A stretch of DNA of 64,000 nucleotides from Pseudomonas frederiksbergensis (GTDB taxonomy: Bacteria; Pseudomonadota; Gammaproteobacteria; Pseudomonadales; Pseudomonadaceae), in assembly GCF_003732275.1 (NCBI RefSeq), contig NZ_MOBM01000038.1, forward strand, positions 958,679 to 1,022,678, written 5' to 3'. Numbering within the stretch: the stretch's first letter is position 1; each line of letters starts with the position of its first letter. Shown in pieces: positions 25,421 to 34,912 of the stretch. Both the position numbers and the translations under genes were made by a program. The notes under the pieces are model-generated. The model was not told the DNA's origin. It searched no databases and saw only the letters and a program-made list of their open reading frames with translations.

Positions 25421-26044
25421 ATGTTAACCCCAGGCAAACCGGTTAAACGCGGCGCTGGCGCAGACACTTTGCGTGCGCCGAACGTCCTCGACAGTGCAGT
25501 GCAGGATCGCGATGTACTGCGCGATCTGGCCCGCAAGGCCGAGCAAGCGCTGATGGGCGTGCAGATGGCGAGCATGGATGAACTGACGCTGCTCTCCAAT
25601 CGTCATGGGTTTGAGGCCTTGGCTCAATTGGGGCTGGAGGCCTGTCAGCAGTTGGGCAAACCCGCGACCCTGCTGTTTTTCGACCTTGATGACTTCAAGC
25701 GCATCAATCAGCTGTACGGTCGCGCCGAGGGCGACAATGCCCTGAAAACCTTCGCCGATGTGCTACGCATCGCCTTTCGTGAAAGCGATGTGATCGGCCG
25801 GCTCGGCAGCGATGAGTTTGCTGCCTTGTTGACCGGCGCCGACGCCGTGGAAATCGCCGCGATCAGAGCGCGCCTCGAAGAAATACTCGATGAACGCAAT
25901 GCCACGGCGCATCGTGGCTATGACATTCGCTTCAGTGTCGGGCAGATCGAGTTTGATTCTCGGCTGCACCAGACGGCGGAAGACTTGCTGGCCTTGGCCG
26001 ATAAAGCGCTGTACGCCCGGGAATTTGATGCTCGTCATTGTTGA
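25421..26044 (+). CDS. GGDEF domain protein with a GSDEF signature
   Basis: The 207-residue protein has a short N-terminal helix (VLRDLARKAEQALMGVQMAS) followed directly by a GGDEF domain, with LTLLSNRHGF and FFDLDDFKRINQLYG. The signature is GSDEF (129-133) instead of GGDEF. An inhibitory-site RESD lies at 120-123 with the canonical five-residue spacing. Activity as a diguanylate cyclase is uncertain because the second glycine is replaced. There is no membrane segment or sensor domain. AAGGAG lies six bases before ATG 25421. Confidence 0.85.
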   Translation: MLTPGKPVKRGAGADTLRAPNVLDSAVQDRDVLRDLARKAEQALMGVQMASMDELTLLSNRHGFEALAQLGLEACQQLGKPATLLFFDLDDFKRINQLYGRAEGDNALKTFADVLRIAFRESDVIGRLGSDEFAALLTGADAVEIAAIRARLEEILDERNATAHRGYDIRFSVGQIEFDSRLHQTAEDLLALADKALYAREFDARHC

Positions 26045-26082
26045 ATGGTGGAGCTGGCGTCAACGGTCGGGCGGATCATTTG

Positions 26083-26407
26083 GCGAACAACTGATCGATA
26101 TTCCTGAACGCCTTGAACTCCAGAGCGTTGCCGCAAGGGGCGGGAGCCATTTGTGCTGATCGTGCCGGCAGGTCTTGAGGGTGACGACCCGCTGCAGCTG
26201 CTCGCCAACCATCCGCACGTACGCTACGACCGCAATTCGTTCGGTGGGCGCCTGGTGGCTCGCTTTTTACGCGAGCAGCAGATCGATGTGCCGGTGGCTC
26301 TGGAGCTGGATGAGCTGGAAGCTATCGTCAAAATGGTCGAATGCGGGCTGGGTGTTTCGCTATTCCAGCAGTTGTTTGCGCGGTGTTTGACGAAAATCGA
26401 CGACTGA
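26083..26407 (+). pseudogene. Remnant of a LysR-type regulator
   Basis: Two frames together encode part of a LysR substrate-binding domain. One carries LIDIPERLELQSVA; after a frameshift near 26135-26150 the other gives LIVPAGLEGDDPLQLL, RYDRNSFGGRLVARF and VKMVECGLGVSLF. The DNA-binding N-terminus is missing, and the end (ARCLTKIDD) does not match the family. The gene is decayed and has no start or ribosome site. Confidence 0.7.
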
Positions 26408-26419
26408 CCACCATCCCCT

Positions 26420-26509
26420 GTGGGAGCGAGCCTGCTCGCGATGACAATGTCAGACGCACTGCATGTATCGACTGACGAACCGCTATCGCGAGCAGGCTCG
26501 CTCCCACAG
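26420..26509. repeat. REP inverted pair, GAGCAGGCTCGC family
   Basis: Facing GAGCAGGCTCGCTCCCACA copies follow directly after the LysR remnant and precede the fabI terminator. Confidence 0.9.
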
Positions 26510-26541
26510 GGGAATTGCATCGATTTTGAAATGGCAGGCAT

Positions 26542-26570
26542 AAAAAAACCCGCCAATCGGCGGGTTTCTT
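26542..26570 (-). terminator. Intrinsic terminator of the npp-fabI operon
   Basis: AAACCCGCC/GGCGGGTTT forms a stem preceded by A7 on the plus strand, giving a U-run in the minus-strand transcript. It lies 17 bases after the fabI stop. Confidence 0.9.
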
Positions 26571-26586
26571 CATGGCTAACCGAAGA

Positions 26587-27381
26587 TCACTCTTCGATGT
26601 TGCCCATGGCGGTGGTGTTGAAGCCGCCGTCTACGTACATGATTTCGCCGCTGATGCCGGACGCCAGGTCCGAGCACAGGAAGGCGCCGGCGTTGCCGAC
26701 TTCGTCGATGGTGACGTTACGACGCAGCGGGGTTTGCGCTTCGTTGGCGGCCAGCATTTTGCGGAAGTTCTTGATGCCGGAAGCGGCGAGGGTGCGGATC
26801 GGGCCAGCCGATACGCAGTTCACGCGGGTGCCATCCGGGCCCAGGGAGCCGGCCAGGTAACGCACGCCCGCTTCCAGAGAAGCCTTGGCCATGCCCATTA
26901 CGTTGTAGTTCGGCATGGTGCGCTCGGCGCCCAGGTACGACAGGGTCAGCAGGCTGCCATTGCGGCCTTTCATCATTTCGCGGCCAGCCTTGGCCAGGGC
27001 CACGAAGCTGTAGGCGCTGATGTCGTGAGCGATGCGGAAACCTTCACGGGTGGTGGCTTCGGTGAAGTCGCCGTCCAGTTGGTCGCCCGGGGCGAAGCCG
27101 ACGGAATGCACGATGCAATCCAGGCCGTCCCACTTCTTGCTCAGTGCTTCGAAGACCTTGGCGATTTCTTCATCGCTGGCCACGTCGCACGGGAAGCACA
27201 GCTCAGGGCTCGAGCCCCAGCCTTGTGCGAATTCTTCGACACGACCCTTGAGTTTGTCGTTCTGATAAGTGAAGGCAAGCTCAGCGCCCTCGCGATGCAT
27301 GGCGGCAGCGATGCCGGATGCGATGGACAGCTTGCTGGCGACACCGACGATCAGTACGCGCTTACCGGCGAGAAAACCCAT
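26587..27381 (-). CDS. fabI: Enoyl-[acyl-carrier-protein] reductase (NADH), FabI
   Basis: FabI reduces trans-2-enoyl-ACP in the last step of each fatty-acid elongation cycle and is the target of triclosan. The 264-residue protein has the FabI-type cofactor region (LIVGVASKLSIASGIA) and catalytic Tyr149, Tyr159 and Lys166 in SYLGAERTMPNYNVMGMAK. Its start lies 21 bases after the ATPase gene of the peptide transporter, so it is the last gene of that operon, as in the P. aeruginosa opp-fabI operon. Confidence 0.96.
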   Translation of the reverse strand: MGFLAGKRVLIVGVASKLSIASGIAAAMHREGAELAFTYQNDKLKGRVEEFAQGWGSSPELCFPCDVASDEEIAKVFEALSKKWDGLDCIVHSVGFAPGDQLDGDFTEATTREGFRIAHDISAYSFVALAKAGREMMKGRNGSLLTLSYLGAERTMPNYNVMGMAKASLEAGVRYLAGSLGPDGTRVNCVSAGPIRTLAASGIKNFRKMLAANEAQTPLRRNVTIDEVGNAGAFLCSDLASGISGEIMYVDGGFNTTAMGNIEE

Positions 27382-27402
27382 GTGTTGCTCCTCTTTTCAG
27401 GT

Positions 27403-29013
27403 TTATTGCGCAGTGGCTGGTGCCAGAAAAGCGGCTTCCAGCAACTGCTGTGTATACGGATGTTTGGGGGCGGCAAAGATACTTTGCGCGTCTCCCTGTT
27501 CGACCACTTGGCCATGCTTGACCACCATCAGCTGGTGGCTCAGCGCTTTGACGACAGCCAGGTCATGGCTGATAAACAAATACGTCAGGTTGTACTTGGT
27601 TTGCAGTGAACGTAGCAGCTCCACCACTTGGCGTTGCACGGTGCGGTCGAGGGCCGAAGTCGGCTCGTCCAGCAGAATCAACGCCGGTTTTAGCACTAAT
27701 GCCCGGGCAATGGCGATTCTTTGCCGTTGCCCACCGGAAAATTCGTGGGGGTAGCGGTGCCGGGTTTCCGGGTCCAGACCTACCTCCTTGAGTGCCGCAA
27801 TAATCGCTTGTTCCTGTCCTGCCTCGGTGCCCATCTTGTGGATCCGCAGGCCTTCGCCGACGATCTGGCTCACGCACATCCGTGGGCTCAGGCTGCCGAA
27901 CGGGTCCTGGAACACCACCTGCATCTCCCGCCGCAGAGGTCGAATCTGTTGCTGCGTCAGGCAGTCTAGCTGCTTGCCTTCAAAACGGATGGCGCCTTTG
28001 CTACCGATCAGCCGCAATATTGCCAGGCCGAGCGTCGACTTGCCGGAACCGCTTTCTCCCACAATCCCCAGAGTCTGGCCCTGGGGCAGGCTGAAATTGA
28101 TACCGTCCACCGCTTTGATATGGTCCACGGTCTTTTTCAGAAAGCCTTTCTTGATCGGGAACCAGACTTTCAGGTCCTCGACCTGCAGCAACGGCGGGCC
28201 AATCACATTGGTCGCAGGCGTCCCGCTGGGCTCCGCTGCCAGCAGTTCCCGCGTGTACGGATGCTGCGGCGCGCGGAACAATTCTTCGCACGATGCCTGT
28301 TCGACGATGCAACCGCGCTGCATGACACATACGCGATGCGCAATTCTTCGTACAAGGTTCAAATCATGACTGATCAGTAACAACGCCATGCCCAGACGGG
28401 CCTGCAATTCCTTGAGCAGTTCGAGAATTTTCAGTTGAACGGTCACGTCCAGCGCCGTGGTCGGTTCGTCGGCGATCAGCAATTCCGGCTCATTGGCCAG
28501 GGCCATCGCGATCATTACCCGCTGGCGCTGGCCGCCGGACAATTCGTGGGGCAGGGCCTTGAGACGCTTCTCGGGCTCGGGGATGCCCACCATTTCCAAC
28601 AGTTCCAGCGTGCGCTTGGTCGCGACTTTGCCGGTCAGGCCTTTGTGGATGCCCAACACCTCGTTGATCTGCTTCTCGATCGAGTGCAGCGGATTGAGCG
28701 AGGTCATCGGCTCTTGAAAGATCATCGCAATCCGGTTGCCGCGGATGTGGCGGATGGTTTTCTCTTTCAGGTCCAGCAGATTCCGGTCGGAATAAGTGAT
28801 GGTGCCGGACGGATGCCGGGCCAGCGGGTAGGGCAGCAGCCGCAGGATCGAGTGGGCGGTCACCGATTTGCCGGAGCCGCTTTCACCCACCAGCGCCAGG
28901 GTTTCGCCGCGCTTGATGTCGAAGCTCACGCCCTCGACCACCCGCTGAACACGCTCGCCGACGATAAATTCGACGGCCAGATCGCGCACTTCGATCAGAT
29001 TGTCCTGATTCAT
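27403..29013 (-). CDS. nppD: Peptide ABC transporter, fused double ATPase (NppD/YejF-like)
   Basis: The 536-residue protein contains two complete ABC ATPase domains, each with Walker A GESGSGKS and signature LSGGQ or FSGGQ followed by QRV/QRI. It powers import of oligopeptides at the inner membrane. YejF has the same fused layout. ATG 29013 has GAGGAAG six bases upstream and lies one base from the stop of the permease gene before it. Gene order and neighbours match the transporter I know from P. aeruginosa as NppA1A2BCD. Confidence 0.9.
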   Translation of the reverse strand: MNQDNLIEVRDLAVEFIVGERVQRVVEGVSFDIKRGETLALVGESGSGKSVTAHSILRLLPYPLARHPSGTITYSDRNLLDLKEKTIRHIRGNRIAMIFQEPMTSLNPLHSIEKQINEVLGIHKGLTGKVATKRTLELLEMVGIPEPEKRLKALPHELSGGQRQRVMIAMALANEPELLIADEPTTALDVTVQLKILELLKELQARLGMALLLISHDLNLVRRIAHRVCVMQRGCIVEQASCEELFRAPQHPYTRELLAAEPSGTPATNVIGPPLLQVEDLKVWFPIKKGFLKKTVDHIKAVDGINFSLPQGQTLGIVGESGSGKSTLGLAILRLIGSKGAIRFEGKQLDCLTQQQIRPLRREMQVVFQDPFGSLSPRMCVSQIVGEGLRIHKMGTEAGQEQAIIAALKEVGLDPETRHRYPHEFSGGQRQRIAIARALVLKPALILLDEPTSALDRTVQRQVVELLRSLQTKYNLTYLFISHDLAVVKALSHQLMVVKHGQVVEQGDAQSIFAAPKHPYTQQLLEAAFLAPATAQ

Positions 29014-29014
29014 T

Positions 29015-30034
29015 TCACTTCCTCGGGTCGAAGGCATCGCGAGCGGACTCGCCGATGAACACCAGCAGACTCAACATCAGCGCCAGCACCGCAAACGCGC
29101 TCATACCGAGCCACGGCGCCTGCAGGTTGGATTTGCCCTGGGCCACCAGTTCACCCAGGGACGGCGCGCCCGGCGGCAAGCCGAAGCCGAGGAAATCCAG
29201 GGCGGTCAGGGTGCCGATGGCGCCGGTCAGGATGAACGGCATGAACGTCATGGTCGAGACCATCGCGTTGGGCAGAATGTGGCGGAACATGATCGCACCA
29301 TTCTGCATGCCCAGCGCCCGCGCCGCGCGCACGTATTCCAGGTTCCGCCCGCGCAGGAACTCGGCGCGCACCACATCCACCAGGCTCATCCACGAAAACA
29401 ACAGCATGATCCCCAGCAGCCACCAGAAATTAGGCTGCACGAAACTGGCCAGGATGATCAACAGGTACAGCACCGGCAACCCGGACCAGATCTCCAGAAA
29501 ACGCTGCCCGGCCAAGTCGACCCAGCCACCATAAAAACCCTGCAAGGCCCCGGCGATCACGCCGATGGTCGAGCTGAGAATGGTCAGCGTCAACGCGAAC
29601 AATACCGAAATCCGGAAGCCGTAAATCACCCGGGCCAGCACGTCACGGCCCTGATCGTCGGTGCCTAATAGGTTGTCGGCGGACGGCGGCGCGGGGGCCG
29701 GGACTTTCAGGTCGTAGTTGATGCTTTGGTAGCTGTAGGGAATCGGCGCCCACAAGACCCAGGCCTCCTTGGCCTTGAGCAGTTCGCGGATGTACGGGCT
29801 CTTGTAGTTGGCTTCCAGCGGGAATTCGCCGCCGAACGCGGTTTCCGGGTAGCGCTTGAGTGCCGGGAAGTACCAGGCGTTGTCGTAATGCACCACCAGC
29901 GGTTTATCGTTGGCGATCAGTTCGGCACCGAGGCTTGCGCCGAACAGAATCAGGAACAGCCACAACGACCACCAGCCACGCTTGTTGGCCTTGAACAGTT
30001 CGAAACGTCGGCGATTGAGAGGGGACAGGTTCAT
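29015..30034 (-). CDS. nppC: Peptide ABC transporter permease (NppC/YejE-like)
   Basis: The 339-residue inner-membrane permease has about six helices, a large periplasmic loop after the first helix and the EAA motif of importer permeases (EYVRAARALGMQNGAIMFRHILPNA, read in two parts). The NLLGTDDQGRDVLARVIYG segment is typical of DppC/OppC/YejE proteins. GGGAG precedes ATG 30034, and its stop is one base from the ATPase start. It forms a heterodimer with the NppB-type permease. Confidence 0.9.
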   Translation of the reverse strand: MNLSPLNRRRFELFKANKRGWWSLWLFLILFGASLGAELIANDKPLVVHYDNAWYFPALKRYPETAFGGEFPLEANYKSPYIRELLKAKEAWVLWAPIPYSYQSINYDLKVPAPAPPSADNLLGTDDQGRDVLARVIYGFRISVLFALTLTILSSTIGVIAGALQGFYGGWVDLAGQRFLEIWSGLPVLYLLIILASFVQPNFWWLLGIMLLFSWMSLVDVVRAEFLRGRNLEYVRAARALGMQNGAIMFRHILPNAMVSTMTFMPFILTGAIGTLTALDFLGFGLPPGAPSLGELVAQGKSNLQAPWLGMSAFAVLALMLSLLVFIGESARDAFDPRK

Positions 30035-30035
30035 C

Positions 30036-31109
30036 TCAATGCTCCCGGCTTTCGAAGTCGATGCGCGGATCGACAAAGGTGTAAGTGAGGTCGCCGATCA
30101 GCTTCACCACCAACCCCAGCAGGGTGAAGATGAACAGCGTGCCGAAGACTATCGGGTAGTCGCGGTTGATCGCTGCTTCAAAACTCATCAGGCCGAGGCC
30201 GTCGAGGGAGAAAATCACTTCCACCAGCAACGAGCCGGTGAAGAAGATCCCGATGAATGCCGAAGGGAAACCGGCGATCACCAACAGCATGGCGTTGCGA
30301 AACACATGGCCGTACAGCACGCGATGGCGGGTCAGGCCCTTGGCCTTGGCGGTCACCACGTACTGCTTGTTGATTTCATCGAGGAAGCTGTTCTTGGTCA
30401 GCAGCGTCATGGTCGCGAAGTTGCCGATTACCAGTGCGGTCACCGGCAGTGCCAGGTGCCAGAAATAATCGAGGATCTTGCCGCCGGTGCTGAGCTCATC
30501 GAAATTGTTCGAGGTCAGGCCCCGTAGCGGGAACCAGTCGAAATAGCTGCCGCCAGCGAACACCACAATCAGCAGGATGGCGAACAGGAATGCCGGAATC
30601 GCGTAACCGACGATGATCGCCGAACTGGTCCAGACGTCGAAGTGGCTGCCGTGTCGCGTCGCCTTGGCGATCCCCAACGGAATCGACACCAGGTACATGA
30701 TCAGCGTGCTCCACAGCCCGAGGGAGATCGACACCGGCATCTTTTCCTTGATCAGGTCGATGACCTTGGCGTCGCGGAAGAAGCTGTCGCCGAAATCCAG
30801 GGTGGCGTAGTTCTTGATCATGATCCACAAACGTTCCGGCGCCGATTTGTCGAAGCCGTACATGTGCTCGATTTCCTTGACCAGCGCCGGGTCCAGGCCC
30901 TGGGCGCCGCGATAGGCGGAACCGGCCACCGACACCTCGGCACCGCCGCCGGCGATACGGCTGGTGGCGCCTTCGAAGCCTTCGAGCTTGGCGATCATCT
31001 GTTCCACCGGCCCGCCGGGGGCGGCCTGGATGATCACGAAGTTGATCAGCAAAATGCCGAGCAGGGTCGGGATGATCAGCAGCAGTCGCCGAAAAATATA
31101 CGCCAGCAT
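30036..31109 (-). CDS. nppB: Peptide ABC transporter permease (NppB/YejB-like)
   Basis: The 357-residue permease begins MLAYIFRRLLLIIPTLLGIL, the common first helix of DppB/OppB proteins, and has a long periplasmic insert before its remaining helices, as YejB does. The cytoplasmic loop AKAKGLTRHRVLYGHVFRNA is the ATPase-docking EAA motif. Its stop lies one base from the NppC start and its start four bases after the solute-binding gene, so expression is coupled. Confidence 0.9.
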   Translation of the reverse strand: MLAYIFRRLLLIIPTLLGILLINFVIIQAAPGGPVEQMIAKLEGFEGATSRIAGGGAEVSVAGSAYRGAQGLDPALVKEIEHMYGFDKSAPERLWIMIKNYATLDFGDSFFRDAKVIDLIKEKMPVSISLGLWSTLIMYLVSIPLGIAKATRHGSHFDVWTSSAIIVGYAIPAFLFAILLIVVFAGGSYFDWFPLRGLTSNNFDELSTGGKILDYFWHLALPVTALVIGNFATMTLLTKNSFLDEINKQYVVTAKAKGLTRHRVLYGHVFRNAMLLVIAGFPSAFIGIFFTGSLLVEVIFSLDGLGLMSFEAAINRDYPIVFGTLFIFTLLGLVVKLIGDLTYTFVDPRIDFESREH

Positions 31110-31113
31110 CTGA

Positions 31114-32955
31114 TTACTCCGTGCCCGCAGGGTCGGCTAGCAGTTTGGTTTCGACTTCTATCGGCAATGTCGCGTTGGGCTTGACCCACCAGGTATTGAT
31201 GCCGATGTCATATTTGGGCGAAACCTTGGGGTGGCCGATGTGGTTCCAGTACGCCACGCGCCAGGTCTTGATGTGCCAGTTGGGGATCACGTAATAGCCC
31301 CATTGCAGCACCCGGTCCAGCGCCCGGGCATGGGCCACCAGGCTTTGGCGCGAATCGGCGTTGATCAGTTGCTCGACCAGGTGGTCCACCACCGGGTCTT
31401 TCAAGCCCATGGAGTTACGACTGCCGGGTTTGTCGGCAGCGGCGCTCATCCAGTACTCACGTTGTTCGTTACCCGGCGAGTTGGATTGAGGGAAGCTGCC
31501 GACGATCATGTCGAAGTCCCGAGAACGCACGCGGTTGATGTATTGCGAGACGTCGACCCGGCGAATCACCAGGTCGATGCCCAAGTCGCTGAGGTTGCGC
31601 TTGAACGGCAGCAGCACCCGTTCGAACTCGGTCTGGGCCAGCAGGAACTCGATGCTCACCGGTTTGCCGGTGGCGTCGACCATCTTGTCGTCGACAATCC
31701 GCCAGCCGGCCTCTTGCAGCAGTTGATAGGCCTTGCGCTGCTGGCTACGGATCATGCCGCTGGCGTCGGTCACCGGGTTCTGGAACGCCTCGCTGAACAC
31801 TTGCTCGGGAAGCTTGCCGCGGAACGGGTCGAGGATCGCCAGTTGATCGGCGTCCGGCAGGCCAGTAGCGGCCATTTCCGAGTTTTCAAAGTAACTGCGG
31901 GTGCGCGCGTAGGCGCCGTTGAACAGCTGCTTGTTGGTCCATTCGAAGTCCAGCAACAGGGTCAGTGCCTGACGCACGCGCACGTCCTGGAACACCGGAC
32001 GGCGCAGGTTGAATATAAAACCCTGCATACCGGTGGGGTTGCCGTTCGGGATCTGTTCCTTGATCAACCGACCTTCGGTCACCGCCGGAATGTTGTAGGC
32101 ATTGGCCCAGTTTTTCGCGGCCATTTCCAGCCAGTAGTCGAACTGACCGGCCTTGAGTGCTTCCAGCGCGACGGTGTTGTCGCGATAGTAGTCGGTGGTC
32201 AGCACGTCGAAGTTGTAGAAGCCGCGATTGACCGGCAGGTCCTTGCCCCAGTAATCCTTGACCCGCTCATAGCGCACCGAGCGTCCGGCCTTCACTTCGC
32301 TGACTTTGTACGGACCGCTGCCCAGCGGCAGTTCAAGATTGCCCTTGTTGAAGTCGCGGGTCACCCACCAATGTTTGGGTAGCACCGGCAACTGGCAGAG
32401 GATCATTGGCAGTTCGCGGTTATTGTTGTGCTTGAACTTGAACAGCACTTTGAGCGGGTCTTCGGCGATCGCTTCCTCCACGTCGCTGTAATAGCCGCGG
32501 TAGAGCGGGGCACCGTCCTTGATCAGGGTCTGGAAGCTGAACACGACGTCTTCGGCACGCACGGGGTGGCCATCGTGGAAACGTGCTTCGGGGCGCAGGT
32601 AGAAGCGCACCCAGCTGTTGTCCGGGGCTTTTTCGATTTTGCCGGCGATCAAGCCATATTGAGTGAACGGCTCATCGAGACCCTGTTTGGCCAGGGTGTC
32701 ATAGATCATGCTGATGTCGTCGGCCGGCACGCCTTTGTTGATGAACGGGTTGAGGCTGTCGAAGCCACCGAACCCGGCCTGGCGAAAGATTCCGCCCTTG
32801 GGCGCGTCAGGGTTTACGTAATCGAAATATTTGAAATCGGCCGGGTATTTCGGCGGCTCGTTGTACAGGGTCAGGGCATGTTGCGGGGCGGCGCAGGCCA
32901 GCCCGGCGAACAACAGACCGCTGGCCTGCAAGAGCAGGGCGCGTAGGGGTTTCAT
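31114..32955 (-). CDS. nppA2: Peptide-binding protein of the ABC transporter, second copy (NppA2/YejA-like)
   Basis: The 613-residue periplasmic protein has a signal peptide ending LACA and belongs to solute-binding family 5, with APKGGIFRQAGFGGFDSLNP and VRFYLRPEARFHDGHPV. It delivers peptides to the NppBC permease. ATG 32955 overlaps the stop of the preceding paralogue as ATGA, with GGAGA upstream. A longer frame to 33093 is a shadow of that paralogue. Confidence 0.9.
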   Translation of the reverse strand: MKPLRALLLQASGLLFAGLACAAPQHALTLYNEPPKYPADFKYFDYVNPDAPKGGIFRQAGFGGFDSLNPFINKGVPADDISMIYDTLAKQGLDEPFTQYGLIAGKIEKAPDNSWVRFYLRPEARFHDGHPVRAEDVVFSFQTLIKDGAPLYRGYYSDVEEAIAEDPLKVLFKFKHNNNRELPMILCQLPVLPKHWWVTRDFNKGNLELPLGSGPYKVSEVKAGRSVRYERVKDYWGKDLPVNRGFYNFDVLTTDYYRDNTVALEALKAGQFDYWLEMAAKNWANAYNIPAVTEGRLIKEQIPNGNPTGMQGFIFNLRRPVFQDVRVRQALTLLLDFEWTNKQLFNGAYARTRSYFENSEMAATGLPDADQLAILDPFRGKLPEQVFSEAFQNPVTDASGMIRSQQRKAYQLLQEAGWRIVDDKMVDATGKPVSIEFLLAQTEFERVLLPFKRNLSDLGIDLVIRRVDVSQYINRVRSRDFDMIVGSFPQSNSPGNEQREYWMSAAADKPGSRNSMGLKDPVVDHLVEQLINADSRQSLVAHARALDRVLQWGYYVIPNWHIKTWRVAYWNHIGHPKVSPKYDIGINTWWVKPNATLPIEVETKLLADPAGTE

Positions 32956-34784
32956 CGATCTTTCTCCGAAGATTTCAGCCACCACGCGCTCAGGCCCAGG
33001 GTGTAGGGCGGCGTGGTGACGAAGGCGAACCGGTTGCGGTAGGCCAGGCGGTGATAATTGAGGTACCAGTTGGGAATGATGTAGTGCTGCCACAGCAGCA
33101 CCCGGTCGAGTGCCTTGCCGGCGGCGACTTGTGCATCACGGGTCTGGGCGGCGAGCAGTTGTTCGAGCAAATGGTCGACCACCGGGTTGGCGATACCTGC
33201 GTAATTCTTGCTGCCCTTGACCCCGACCTGGCTGGAGTGAAAGTACTGCCATTGTTCCAGTCCCGGGCTGAGGGTCTGGTTGAGGGTCATCAGGATCATG
33301 TCGAAATCGAACTGATCGAGGCGTTGTTTGTACTGGGCGCGATCGACCGTGCGCAGCCGTGCGTCGATGCCGATGCTGGCGAGGTTCTCGACGTAAGGCT
33401 GAAGGATCCGTTCCAGGTTCGGATTGACCAGCAGGATCTCGAAACGCAACGGTTGGCCGATGGTGTTCTGTAGCCGCTGACCGTTGAGCTTCCAGCCGGC
33501 CTGGGCGAGTAGCTCCAGGGCTTTGCGCATGGTTTCCCGTGGAATGCCGCGACCTTCGGTCTGCGGCAGGCTGAACGGCTCGGTGAGCAGCTTGGCGGGC
33601 AACTGATCGCGATAGGGCTTGAGCAGCAGCCACTCATGACCGACCGGTAGCCCGGTGGCGGAGAACTCGCTGTTGGGGTAATAACTCATGGCGCGCTTGT
33701 AGGCGCCGCTGAACAGCGTGCGGTTGGTCCACTCGAAGTCGAACATCAGCCCCAGCGCTTCGCGGACCTTGGTCTCGGCGAAGGTTGGTCGCCGGGTGTT
33801 CATGAACAGGCCCTGGCTCTGGGTCGGGATCTGGTGCGCGATTTGCGCCTTGATCACATCGCCACGGCGCACGGCGGGGAAGTTGTAACCGTTGGCCCAG
33901 TTCTTCGCCTGGTGCTCGATGTAGATGTCGAACTCACCGGCCTTGAACGCTTCGAAAGCCACGTCGCTGTCACGGTAGAACTCGACTTCCATGCGATCGA
34001 CGTTGTACTTGCCGCGATTGACCGGCAGGTCTTTGCCCCAGTAATCCTTGACCCGTTCGAAGACGATCTGCCGCCCGGGCGTTACCGAGGTGATGCGATA
34101 CGGTCCACTGCCCAATGGCGGCTCGAAGGTGGTGGCCTTGAAATCACGACCTTCCCAGTAATGCTGGGGCAATACCGGCAACTCGCCCAGGCGCAGGATC
34201 AGCAGCGGATTGCCGGCGCGTTTGAAGACGAAGCGGATGCGCTGTGGGTTGAGGATATCCACCCGCGACACTTCCTGAAGGTTGGTGCGGTATTGCGGGT
34301 GACCATCCTTGAGCAGCAATCGGTAAGAGAACGCCACGTCGTAAGCGGTGATCGGCGTGCCATCGTGGAAGCGCGCTTCGGGGCGCAGGTTGAACACCAC
34401 CCAGCTGCGGTCCTCGCTGTATTCCACCGATTGGGCGATCAGGCCATAACTGGAGGTCGGCTCATCGCCGGACGGCGCGTATTGGCCGGTGCCGACCATC
34501 AATGGTTCATTGAGTTCGTTGATGCCGTACTGCAGGAAATTGGCGGTGGAAACCGGGCTCGAGCCTTTGAATGTGTAAGGGTTGAGCGTATCGAAGGTGC
34601 CAAACGCCATCACCCGCAACGTACCGCCCTTGGGCGCTTGCGGGTTGACCCAGTCGAAGTGGGTAAATCTGGCCGGGTACTTGAGCGTGCCGAACTGCGC
34701 ATAACCATGGCTTTCGCTGATCGTCGCGCTTGCGGGGGAGCTCAAGGCCAGGCTGATCAGGAGCAGGAGGAGGGGACGCTTCAA
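32952..34784 (-). CDS. nppA1: Peptide-binding protein of the ABC transporter, first copy (NppA1/YejA-like)
   Basis: The 610-residue paralogue of the next gene has a signal peptide (KRPLLLLLISLALSSPASA), then APKGGTLRVMAFGTFDTLNP and VVFNLRPEARFHDGTPI. It begins at TTG 34784, chosen because it leaves a basic n-region and a complete signal peptide; there is no strong ribosome site. Two binding proteins feeding one permease is the known layout of the P. aeruginosa operon, suggesting division of substrates. It is the promoter-proximal gene of the six-gene operon. Confidence 0.88.
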   Translation of the reverse strand: MKRPLLLLLISLALSSPASATISESHGYAQFGTLKYPARFTHFDWVNPQAPKGGTLRVMAFGTFDTLNPYTFKGSSPVSTANFLQYGINELNEPLMVGTGQYAPSGDEPTSSYGLIAQSVEYSEDRSWVVFNLRPEARFHDGTPITAYDVAFSYRLLLKDGHPQYRTNLQEVSRVDILNPQRIRFVFKRAGNPLLILRLGELPVLPQHYWEGRDFKATTFEPPLGSGPYRITSVTPGRQIVFERVKDYWGKDLPVNRGKYNVDRMEVEFYRDSDVAFEAFKAGEFDIYIEHQAKNWANGYNFPAVRRGDVIKAQIAHQIPTQSQGLFMNTRRPTFAETKVREALGLMFDFEWTNRTLFSGAYKRAMSYYPNSEFSATGLPVGHEWLLLKPYRDQLPAKLLTEPFSLPQTEGRGIPRETMRKALELLAQAGWKLNGQRLQNTIGQPLRFEILLVNPNLERILQPYVENLASIGIDARLRTVDRAQYKQRLDQFDFDMILMTLNQTLSPGLEQWQYFHSSQVGVKGSKNYAGIANPVVDHLLEQLLAAQTRDAQVAAGKALDRVLLWQHYIIPNWYLNYHRLAYRNRFAFVTTPPYTLGLSAWWLKSSEKDR

Positions 34785-34912
34785 GTCAGAGATCCGATCC
34801 AGGCGGCTTGGGCTTTGTGGGCCGTACAGTAACAGCTTGTATCGACAGGAAAAAGATGGGGGGGTAATGCGTGGTTAATTGTGCCGGTGAAGGTTCGGCG
34901 GATCGCAGAACC

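Noticed and set aside
32956..33093. Longer start for nppA2
   Set aside because: The added residues lie in nppA1 and precede a complete signal peptide that begins at 32955.
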